Shown: positions 41,454 through 50,851 of the stretch, piece after piece
Position numbering within the stretch: the first letter of the stretch is position 1
Layout of the letters: every line of letters begins with the position of its first letter
Source: Adenophora triphylla var. japonica
Taxonomy: Eukaryota > Streptophyta > Magnoliopsida > Asterales > Campanulaceae
Length of the DNA: 64,000 nucleotides
Direction of reading: 5' to 3'
Assembly (NCBI GenBank): GCA_022495995.1
Contig: JAFEMH010000937.1
Location: forward strand, 372,001 to 436,000
Made by a program: the position numbers and the translations under genes
Notes under the pieces: generated by a model
What the model saw: the letters and a program-made list of their open reading frames with translations, nothing else
What the model was told of the DNA's origin: nothing
The model's database searches: none

Positions 41454-44326
41454 TCAAAAAAGATAATCAATCGGAGTCTCCAGACCCGATGTCTCCCCGT
41501 CCCTCTTGCGACTCGGGCCCGCCTCGTCAGAGCCCCGAAAGTCTCGGCTCGAATCGTCCTCATCTCCGTAAAGAGGCTCGTCGGGACCAACCGCACACTC
41601 GATAGGGTAAACCTGCATCCCCGAAGAAATCGAACCCGAAGGTGAAGGCGTCCGACTCCCGAACATACGGAGACGACCCACCATGCCGCCAGACGTGTCC
41701 CCGCCCGTGCGGATCCCCAAGAATGACGTGATCCGAAGGCAAAGGCCGCGCGCGGTGATCAATGAGAGGAGAAAGAGGGGTCTCGAAGAAGTCTCCGAGG
41801 GAATAGGAGAAGCCTCCCGTCTGACAGTGCCGCCGTGGTCTCCTCGCCCTAGCCTCGAGGTGCCCCGCAAGCAACCATCCTCCGTATGAATCTCTTAGCC
41901 CCGATCACTTGCTTCGCGCTGTCTCGACGACCACCTCCGAAAACCGCACAAAAGCAAAAGCGTCAAAAAAAAAAAAAGAAGTGATGCTAAAGATGATGAA
42001 ACAAAAGAAAGAAAAGAAGGGGAAAAGGTGAAGCCATACTCTTCATACCCTGGGACGAGGCCGGAAAGCTCGTGGAAGCCGCTCGGGCCGAGGGATCTCG
42101 CACCCTCAATCGGACCCCATCCCGGATGTAGGAAAATCCGTCCGAGGGTACCGCGGGATCCCAAGCCCCTCCCTCTCCAAAACCCGAGGCATCCTCAAAT
42201 TTCTCCTCAAGACGAACGTCGCATATGGCTCGATCGCCACGAAGTCCGAGAAGTGCCGGCTCGCTCGGTAATCATCCCAGTCACGGACCGATCGCTCGGG
42301 TGCATCATATCGGCGGGAGGCTCCACCGGTGTCCTCAAAGGCGAGTTCACGCCATGCCGGCGCGTCACCCTCTCTCCCGCATAGTAGGCGTCGCAAGTCG
42401 TGCCCTCAAAATCCTCCGCCGCACCGTCCGTATCTCGCCGCCCTTCACCAAGCGCTTACCTCAAAGCGATCCTGTGGGAAGAATATCATCCCCTCATCCG
42501 TCTCGGCCTCCGTCAAAGGAAGGCAATCCGCGTACCTAAGAGTCGTACGCCCCGGAGCTTATCTTCTCCCGGCATGCTTGGACCAAGATCGCATGGCCGG
42601 ATACGCCCGACGTACGCCTCAGCCGCTCCACACCGTGACGTGAAGAACTCCAACGCCCATACCCGCGAAAGGTAAAGATCCAATCAATCCAAGTGCAAAA
42701 AAAAAGAAGCGCGTGCTCAAAGGAAAGAGGGAAAGCAAAAAGAGAGCTTATACCTCCGTGAGCAAACTCAAGCAAGATAGGAGCTCACAGCCCTTCCTGG
42801 CCGTATCTATCAAGAGCGAAGTACACACCAAATTGCCTCCCCCAGAAATATCTCCAACCGTCTCCATGTCCTCCAAGGACCTCAAAGAAGGCAAAGACCG
42901 CCGTCCCCTCAAAGCATGCCCAAAGAGCGTGCTCGAGAAAGGTAAAACCACAGGAAGGACCTAGCACCGCTTCGGCGCTAAACCTATCCTCCCCACCTCG
43001 TAACTCGCGATGGTCTCCACGATCTTGCCGAAGACCACGGCATACTCCATCCCCATCCCCTTTTGGGAATAGGGGAAAATCCAAGAAGAGCTCGCAGACG
43101 CGTCGCCGTAGCCATCTCTCCACTCAATGCCGCGTCCATTAAAGGACAACCCGTGATCGCAAAGATAGTCGAAGGCGTAAGCCGCCTCGCCCCGTAAGAA
43201 GTGGAATGTGTGGGTCGCATCCCACCAATGCCGCGCTAGAGCGAACATCAAGCTCCTTGCACTTAGGGAACTTGACCAGTCCCCTCAAGCACTCGACAAA
43301 CTCCCAGAGCCCCGTCTCGACAACGATCCGTCTCGGACTCGGCAAAGCTCCTCGGCCCGCATCCGGAAGCCGGTCCCACAAGTCAATCACGGACTCCACT
43401 GATCCTCAAGTCTTCATTTTGTTCAGCTGCTCCGTCACAAAACGGTTTCCGCCCTGTAAAAAAAAAAGAGAGAAAATGTCAGAAAGATTGCATTTGCATT
43501 ACAAAAAAAAAAAAAAAAAAAAAAAATTCGACAAAGATAACAAAGATACAATGAGCATAGCCCCATTTTTCTCGCATGAAATAAAACAGTTTTCAGCAAG
43601 TCCCAATGCATTCATCAAAAAAAAAAAAGAGGATGCATTCCTACGGAAGTAAAAACGTCCCATTTTCAACAAAAAAATGCATACATGCATATCATCCATC
43701 TTACATGCAACGGGAGGAAAAATCCGTCCCACTTTTCAAAAAAAAAAAATCCTAAACATACATACATCTCATATTGGCAAAATGCCCATTCTTTCCAAAC
43801 AAAATGCATGCATTGCATCATCATTCATCAATATCAAAATTCAATTTCAAAAAAAAAATCATCATCAAGAACATGCAATATTCAATTCCAAAAAAAAAAA
43901 ATCACAATTCTTCGAATTTTCACATGTAATTTTCAAAAAAAAATGTGGCAAAAATGCCAATTCTTTTTCCCAAGCAAAATGCACATTTTTGGGACACTCA
44001 CAAATTCATTGCAACATTGCATATCATCAATATCAATATTCAATATTCAAAAAAAAAAATTCAAAAATCACCCAAAAATTTCAAGCAAGAAATCGACAAG
44101 AGGATCAAGAGGATTCGAAATATACCGTTCGGAGATGCGGATCCGAAGCCCAATGTTGCCAAGCATCGGGGTAATGCTCCTCCGCAACCGATTGCGAAAG
44201 ATTGTAATGCCTCCTCATCCGGACGAGCTCCAATCGCCTCTCCGCTATGGGACCACGTCCCTGACCTTGAAAAGCGCCTTCCCCGTGTTCCATTGCTCAA
44301 AATCGAAGAAATCGGACGAATTTTGA
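41454..44326 (-). pseudogene. Antisense PMD-like ORF (copy 1), fragmented
   Basis: Minus-strand pieces in order: RLELVRMRRHYNLSQSVAEE (about 44250), LARHWWDATHTFHFLRGEAA (about 43225), IFAITGCPLMDAALSGEMAT (about 43150), ERSVRDWDDYRASRHFSDF (about 42290), and an acidic, Ser/Pro-rich C-terminus to 41454. The HWWD..THTFHF and ITG-x-P-x-x-G-x-x-L-x-G patterns are those of the plant mobile domain. A-rich, intron-like stretches (43450-44090) separate the first pieces. Many frameshifts. It is a separate copy from the ORF at 39650-40981, with different sequence. Confidence 0.55.
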
Positions 44327-44448
44327 AGCTTAAATGGCCAAAAATGGCGGCTCTCCTCGCTTCTCTCTCTCGCTCTCGACAATTTCAAAAATTGACTGAG
44401 GAAGAAGAAGGGCGCTGGCCCAATTAATACCCCGACTTTCCATCCCTA

Positions 44449-44458
44449 TCCGCGCGGA
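44449..44458. promoter_or_regulatory. GC palindrome TCCGCGCGGA upstream of antisense ORF
   Basis: Identical to the palindrome preceding the LTR TATA box (29913, 46270). It lies about 120 bp upstream of antisense PMD copy 1, and a fourth copy at 41108-41117 lies about 130 bp upstream of copy 2. Confidence 0.5.
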
Positions 44459-44587
44459 TAGGGATTGCAAGGGTCAAATGACCCTTTTGCCCCTTAAAAT
44501 TTCAGGACTCTCGCAATTCTCCCAACTTGACAAAGTTAACCAAAGTTAACCAAAGTCAGCCCTTCACAAGAAAATCATTGCCCCTAA

Positions 44588-45170
44588 GCCAAACGTAAGA
44601 CCGAGTGCCCCGAGAAAGATAACGAGATCCCGTATCTTTCATCAAAAATCTTCCCCTAGCAAACGTAAGACCGAGTGCCCCGAGAAAGATAACGAGATCC
44701 CGTATCTTTCATCAAAAATTACCCCCTAGCCAAACGTAAGACCGAGTGCCCCGAGAAAGATAACGGATCCCGTATCTTTCATCAAAATTACCCCTAGAAA
44801 ACGTAAGACCGAGTGACCCGAGAAAGATAACGAGATCCCGTATCTTTCATCAAAATCTCCCCTCAATGCCAAACGTAAGACCGAGTGACCCGAGAAAGAT
44901 AACGGATCCCGTATCTTTCATCAAAATCTTCCCCAAGAAGAAACGTAAGACCGAGTGCCCCGAGAAAGATAACGAGATCCCGTATCTTTCATCAAAATCT
45001 TCCCCTAAGCAAACGTAAGACCGAGTGCCCCGAGAAAGATAACGAGATCCCGTATCTTTCATCAAAATTACCCCTAGCCAAATAAACGTAAGACCGATTT
45101 TCCCGAGAAAGATAACGAGATCCCGTATCTTTCATCAAAATCTTCCACGGCAGTCAAACGTAAGACCGAT
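44588..45170. repeat. Minisatellite of about 70 bp with a hairpin in each unit
   Basis: Nine units start with aaacgtaagaccgag. Eight contain GAAAGATA..TATCTTTC, an exact 8-bp inverted repeat around a loop of about 10 bases (acgagatcccg). Unit length varies from about 66 to 75 bp. Confidence 0.9.
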
Positions 45171-45269
45171 TTCCTGCATAAATACGTCCGATTTTCCTCA
45201 AAGAAAGGCTAACGAAATCCCCAAAGAAAGATAACGGAATCCCAAAAGCCAACGGAATCTCGAGTAGAA

Positions 45270-45318
45270 CTCGAACTACGAAAGGGCTTGATTCCCACTA
45301 GGGATACGTAGGTAGCCT
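45270..45318 (+). repeat. Conserved non-coding motif, copy 2
   Basis: GAACTACGAAAGGGCTTGAT, TCCCACTAGGGATACGTAGG, TAGCC. Same motif as 39188 and 45823. Confidence 0.65.
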
Positions 45319-45402
45319 ATCATTAGGTCCAAATTTCTCGACCAAAACGGTCACCCTCTCCTTCTAAGCAGCCAAAGTCCACCGAAAGGCCATTCCAAAT
45401 TA

Positions 45403-45582
45403 AGGACCGAGGCACCTAAAAGCCATCTCCAAGGTCCGAGGCACCTAAAAGCCATCTTCAAGTTTCGAGGCACCTAAAACGCCATCTCCAAGGTCCGAGG
45501 CACCTAAAAAGCCATCTCCAGGGTCCGAGGCACCTAAAACGCCATCTTCAAGGTTCGAGGCACCTAAGACGCTATCGCTAGA
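45403..45582. repeat. 30-bp minisatellite (CGAGGCACCTAAAA)
   Basis: Six units of ggtccgaggcacctaaaa plus gccatctccaa. A longer unit of about 55 bp (cattcctatccccagcagag with cggatagccatc) follows at 45600-45740. Confidence 0.9.
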
Positions 45583-45822
45583 AAGCGATAAATCGCAATC
45601 ATCCCCAGCAGAGACCGAAAACGGTCATTCCTATCCCCAGCAGAGCGGATAGCCATCAGACCGAAAATGGTCATTCCTATCCCCAGCAGAGCGGATAGCC
45701 ATCGACCAAAAATGGTCATCTCTTATCCCCAAGCAGAAGTTTCTTTCCAAAGAACCGATCGTAGAACTCGCTCATCGTGTTCGAGGCACCTAAAACGCCA
45801 TCATCTCCGTGGTCAAAGACCC

Positions 45823-45870
45823 GAACTACGATCAAGCTTGATTCCCATTCGGGATACGTAGGTAGCCTAT
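45823..45870 (+). repeat. Conserved non-coding motif, copy 3
   Basis: GAACTACGATCAAGCTTGAT, then TTCGGGATACGTAGGTAGCC; close to the second LTR. Confidence 0.65.
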
Positions 45871-45975
45871 CGCTAGGTTCAGCCACCCGAATCACTCGAT
45901 CATCCCGCCAAATATGGAGCCTTACTCTTATCGACGACCCCGCTTCCTTCGGAAAGCGCCGTCGCCGAGGGCTAC

Positions 45976-47730
45976 CGTAAGTGCTCCAATTTGAGCTTGT
46001 TAGAATTTTCGTTAGAAAATTAACGAAAGTTATAACATTTCTAACAATTCCTAACTATCCTAACATTTCTAACAAAGTGAGGGTAAAATGGGCATTGTTA
46101 TTTAAGGTTAAACCTTAAAAAGAATCTCAAAAGAAAAAACAAAAGAAGAAAACCAAATATAGCAATGCCGGAAACATAAACCGGCCGCTAATTTGAATTT
46201 TGAAAAAGATTATTCTTCTTGTCCAAAGCCGAAGCCGCATTTAATGAACAGGCACGCCGCCCGGACTTGTCCGCGCGGATGGGATTGTCATCTCAGAGGG
46301 CTATAAATTGAGCCCTCCAACCACAAAAATAGAAAGGAAGAACACAATTGCAACCGAACCTCTCAAGTGAATATAGAGAGAAAACAGCCGAGAATTCACA
46401 AGAATTGTCACCTTTTTCTCTCCAATCTTTCCCAACTCATACTCATCCACTCACTCTCATATTCAAGCCCTAAACACTCATACACTCAAGCCAAACACTC
46501 AAGAACACAAGGAAGATTGGTAAACCCTCCTCTTCCTAACCCTAAATCTCATCCATGCATGCATCTTCAAACAACAAAATGTAGTTCTTTCATCTTCTTT
46601 CTCTAGATCTAAGAAGATCACCATGGAAGACCATCTCCATGGATGATCTTCTACAAAGATCAACATTATTTTCAAAGCTTTCCTTGCTTACTTGCAAAAA
46701 TGCACTTTCAAAACCCTAAAAAACCATTTTCAAGCACTAAATCTTGATTTCAAAGGGTAAAATCCCCCTCCCCAAGCAAATGAAATGCTTAGTCCTAATG
46801 TACTCCCAAGGATGGTTTGGTATAGTTGATTCACCACTAAAATGTCTAGTGATCACTAACCAAAACATAGGGAAATGGGGACAAGCATGGATGCAAAACC
46901 CCCCTTAAAATCATATTTTCTTTCTTGAGAAGTTGCTGTCCAGTAGCAATTTTCTCAGACCTCAGTCCATGGTCTTAATTTTTGGACACAGATGAACTTG
47001 GAGTTTGGTGTTGACTACAAAACACTTTTTGTAGCCAACATCCAGAGCTTTCCAGAAATATTTTTACTTTATTTTTTGGGTGAGTAAAACTCCTCTTTTC
47101 AAATTTTCTTTCAGAGGCTAGTTCATCAGCTTCTGGGAATCCAGATCTCATATCTGAGGTTTCCAGAAGGTTTTGACCCCTCAAATCTTCTCCAAAATGG
47201 AAAATTCCTTCGCACCAACTTTATTTAAGGTGTCTAGAACAACTTTCATTCTCTGAGTTTATCCAGATTATGAAGTTTTAAGACCCTTGAATCCCTTTCA
47301 AAATCAAAGGTCCACTGCCTTTTTCATTCTGGCAGAAATGACTCTCAACTTCAAAAGGTCTTTTGAGTACCAAATCTCAATCCAAAATCTTCCAAAAATC
47401 ATGGGATCAGTTTAAAGTCTTAAAAAGATATCCCAATTTTTACTTTTCTGAGTTTCAACTTATTTTGGCCAAAACACACACACACACACACACACAAATG
47501 ATTTTCAGCTTGGAAGACTCGTTTTTACGAGGCGCGTCGGGTGCACACTAACGTCCTTCCCGACGCGTAACATGACCTCCGAACCTAAATCTCTGATCTC
47601 GGGCTTTTTTCAAAGTTTTGGCCTTCAAAATTAAAATGGCGTGGCGACTCCGTTTTTTTCGGTTTTATTTGGTTTTTCAAAGAAACGCAAAAATCGAATT
47701 TTTCCCGCGAAAAGGCAACACATCATCACA
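45976..47730 (+). repeat. 3' LTR
   Basis: About 1,755 bp, matching the 5' LTR throughout, with the TATA box at 46302, the same hairpins and a shorter (CA)n tract (47473-47499). Differences concentrate at 46160-46360 (for example ccggaaacataaaccggccg here against an AT-richer version). The 3' end (catcatcaca) abuts RT sequence of another element. Confidence 0.85.
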
Positions 47731-49548
47731 CCGGCGCCACTTACCAGCGAGCAGTCACTGCACTTTTTCATGACATGATCCATAAGGAGATCGAGGTCTA
47801 TGTTGATGACATGATTATTCATTCCAAAGGATCAGATGGTCAACACTTGATCGACCTGAGGAAGTTCTTCAATTGGCTGCGGGAGCATGACATGAGGTTG
47901 AACCCAGCAAAATGTACTTTTGGCGTAGTCCGAGGCAAGGTTCTGGGATACATGGTCACGAAACGAGGAATTGAAGCCAATCCGAGAAAGATTAAAGCCA
48001 TCATGGAGATGAAGCCGCCAACGACAGTTACAGAGGTGAAGGCTTTCATGGGCCGTCTCCAATATATCAGCCGATTCATCCACCAGCTAACCTCTATTTG
48101 TGAGCCAATCTTCAAGCTGTTCAGGAAGAATCAGGAGGTTGAATGGAACGAACAGTGTCAAATCGCCTTCGAAGGGCCTACTTGGTCCATCCCCCAATCC
48201 TGTGTCCTCCACATAAGGACAAGCCCTTGTTGCTATACTTGACAGTTACAGATACGGCTGTTGGAGCCATGCTTGCGCAAGAAAAGGCAGATTCAAAAGT
48301 GGAAAATGCCATCTACTTCGTCAGCCGAAAACTCCAGGGCAGTGAGTTGAACTATTCGGCTTTAGAAAAAACCTGTGCCGCTTTGGTATGGGTGGTCAGC
48401 AAATTGAGACATTATTTGTTGGCACACACAGTACACCTGGTGTCAAAGATGGATCCCATCAAATGCCTATTCGGTAAGTCTTCTCTGTCATCAAGGCTTG
48501 CGAAATGGTCTTTCTTTCTAGCCGAATTTGATATCAAGTTTGTGACCCACAAGGCAATCAAAGGCCAAGCTCTGTCAGACCATTTGGCAGATTTCCCAAG
48601 CTCAGAAGCGCCCGAGTTCGAACCCCAATTTCCAGACGATGGAATTTTCATGATAGGAGTTACAGACCGTTGGCAGTTGTTCTTTGATGGTGCCGCCAAC
48701 AAAAGGGGCAATGGTATCGGCATGGTGTTGGTTGATCCAAGGATGTGCACACCCCCATAGCTATCAAGTTGAATTTCTCGGCTACCAACAACACCGCGGA
48801 ATACGAAGCTTGTATAGCTGGCCTCGAGGCAGCCCTGGAGCGAAACGTCGAAAAGTTGGAGGTGTACGGAGACTCTCAACTAATCATCAATCAGGTATCC
48901 AATAAGTGGAGAACCGTGGACTAGTACTTGTAAATGTACTATGCTTACATGGAGGACCTAATCGACCAATTCAAGGAGGTCACGTTCCACTACCTGCCCA
49001 GGGACAAGAACAGGTTCGCAGATGCCCTGGCCACTTTAGCCTCTTTGGTAGAAATCCCAGAGGGAAAGTCAGTAAAGCCATTCAGAGTTGGGAGGCGCGA
49101 GAATCCTGCCTACTGTTGTCAGATTGAGCTAGAAAAAGTCGATGACCTATGGTACATCTTGATCTTCCAGTACCTTAAGCATGGCGAAGCCTCGTTCCCG
49201 ACAGAAGAGGATGGTAGGCTAAAAGAAGGTCTCCGCGCCAAAAGTTTACAAGCGTTAAAAAGGTTGTCTGCACAGTACGTTATTCTGGGAGATGACTTAT
49301 GGAAGAAAAGGCACCGAGGCCCACTTCTACTCTGCATCAGCAAGTCTAAGGCCAGAAAGGTCATGGAAGAAGTCCATGGTGGCGCATGTGGACCACATAT
49401 GAACGCCCGAGCCTTGATGTTCAGTATACTCAGGATGGGTTATTATTGGATCTCCATGGAAACTGACTGTATTCAGTTTGTACGAACCTGCGATAAATGT
49501 CAGCGGTTCTCCAATCTCAACCATATACCTCCCCATGAACACCAGTAG
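47731..49548 (+). pseudogene. Truncated Tat-type pol (RT, RNase H, start of integrase)
   Basis: Begins abruptly inside the RT palm (GATYQRAVTALFHDM). It continues through YVDDMIIHSKGSDGQ, the Ty3-type RNase H (LLLYLTVTDTAVGAMLAQE), the second RNase H (LFFDGAANKRGNGIG, VYGDSQLIINQ), and ends in the integrase zinc domain (CDKCQRFSNLNHIPPHEH). Clearly related to, but distinct from, the pol at 35079. Frameshifts at about 48170 and 48750 and stops at about 48922 and 48932 disable it. Both ends are truncated. Confidence 0.85.
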
Positions 49549-49568
49549 ACACCATACTACTGGTGTTC
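49537..49568. other. Perfect 12-bp inverted repeat (hairpin C0) at an element junction
   Basis: GAACACCAGTAG and CTACTGGTGTTC around an 8-nt loop (acaccata). It spans the point where pol homology stops. Confidence 0.8.
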
Positions 49569-50002
49569 TTACCTTGTGGACTACAATAGGTAGCCACTAA
49601 ACCCTTTCTCTCTTTAATAAACTCATCCATACACTCATATCACCTTGCATGCTTACTTGCTTTCATATTATGTGAAATATTGGGGTTTTTGCATGATAAA
49701 GGTGGTGGAGAAGTAGATCTTCCATATTCACTTCTCCCCACCTCAGATCTGAACATTTGGTGACATTCTCACCATTAAAGTTTGAATATTTCTTAATTTA
49801 CATTGTGTTAGGAGGTGATGGCTACATAAAAGTGGCCATAAACATGTGATTCATCACATTTGGCCATTAAAGCCATGTGATCCTCCCATAATACTCACAT
49901 AATAGTACTATATTATTGCTTACAGTTAATAAAGTTACTTGGTTTGCCTTGGGAACAAAGGGGAAATCAAACAGACTGAAGGGCACTGAAACAGGCTGCT
50001 CT

Positions 50003-50047
50003 TGTCGGACGACACAGGACTCTCTGGAGGTCCTGTGTCATACGACA
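50003..50047 (+). other. LTR-like hairpin C1
   Basis: TGTCGGACGACACAGGAC pairs with GTCCTGTGTCATACGACA: 15 of 18 pairs, one 3-nt internal loop. Confidence 0.75.
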
Positions 50048-50209
50048 TGTAGTTCCCAGATGGCTGTAAAGCTTTTCTTGGACTTCAGATCTGCCAAGAT
50101 TATCCCCCTTTGTAACTCAAAGCTTACCTAAGTAGTTATTGGCTCATAAGCCACTATTTGGAGTGTCTAAGGTCTGTTTGGGTGCGATCTATTGATGGAG
50201 GCGGTTTGC

Positions 50210-50248
50210 CATATGACATAGACGACTTCGGATGTTCTATGTCATATG
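50210..50248 (+). other. LTR-like hairpin C2
   Basis: CATATGACATAGA and TCTATGTCATATG form a perfect 13-bp stem with a 13-nt loop. Confidence 0.8.
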
Positions 50249-50408
50249 ACATCCGTATCATTAAAAGTCAATCATGACTTTACTCACTCCTATTAACCCC
50301 CAAACAGAACTTAGACCACTAAATAGTGTCTTCTTTGGGTGAAATAATATGGCTCCAGTTCCATAGTGGCTTTGTCATTGCAGGAGAGAATCTGACCATG
50401 AGGTCTTC

Positions 50409-50453
50409 TGTCGTCCGACATCCCCTTCATGGGAAGTCCTGTGTCGGAAGACA
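50409..50453 (+). other. LTR-like hairpin C3
   Basis: TGTCGTCCGACA pairs with TGTCGGAAGACA (one mismatch). The loop contains a further small stem (CCCTTCATGGG). Stem words resemble those of C1. Confidence 0.7.
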
Positions 50454-50669
50454 TCAGAGCTTCCTGAGCAGATTCTCTCAACCTTCTACCTTGTGATGAA
50501 AATCATCATATGTAAAGGGTGTGGCCCCCTATCATGGCTCACAAGTTGTATCCAGTCCCTATAGCATTAATGAAATTCCAAATTTGCATGCCTTACTTGT
50601 CGACACATATCGCACACACACTTTGAATGTTTATGATTGTCCAATGTTGATTGAAAGTCTCGAAAGAGC

Positions 50670-50705
50670 CGTGTTGGGTGAACTCTCAAGTTCTTCCCAA
50701 ACACG
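50670..50705 (+). other. LTR-like hairpin C4 (homolog of H4)
   Basis: CGTGTTGGG pairs with CCCAAACACG (one bulged base). Compared with H4 (CGCGTCGGG/CCCGACGCG), two C-G pairs have become T-A pairs by changes on both sides. Confidence 0.75.
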
Positions 50706-50851
50706 TAACCAGACCCCCGAACCCAAAATCTCTTTAAATATAGGTTTTTCAATGTTTTCCTCAAAAAACGGCGTGGCGACTCCCAAAAACCGGAAAACTT
50801 TTCATCCAAGGAAAATTTCCTCATTTTCAAAAATGATTTTTTGGCGAGCGT

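Larger units (their letters stand above)
29618..47730 (+). mobile_element. Tat/Ogre-type Ty3-gypsy LTR retrotransposon
   Basis: About 18.1 kb: LTR (29618-31364), primer-site-like word, decayed gag region, protease (33942), RT with dual RNase H (35079-37680), decayed integrase (to 38855), two antisense PMD-like ORFs, structured minisatellites, and a second LTR (about 45976-47730). The dual RNase H and extra ORFs mark the Tat lineage. The flanking 5-mers (atacc at the left, ccggc at the right) do not match. Sequence right of the second LTR is another element's RT, so the original insertion site was rearranged. Nonfunctional. Confidence 0.85.
49549..50850 (+). mobile_element. LTR-like sequence related to the Tat LTR
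   Basis: Near its right end it has the layout of the 29618 LTR: a stable hairpin (50670-50705), then cgtaaccagacccccgaacc, then ggcgtggcgactcc. It therefore looks like the 3' part of a related LTR, perhaps of the truncated pol to its left. Upstream it has three more hairpins and no coding frame. The left boundary is uncertain. Confidence 0.5.

Noticed and set aside
44588..45170. CRISPR-like array (regular repeats with spacers)
   Set aside because: Plant nuclear context, unit length about 70 bp and near-identical linkers; it is a retrotransposon minisatellite.
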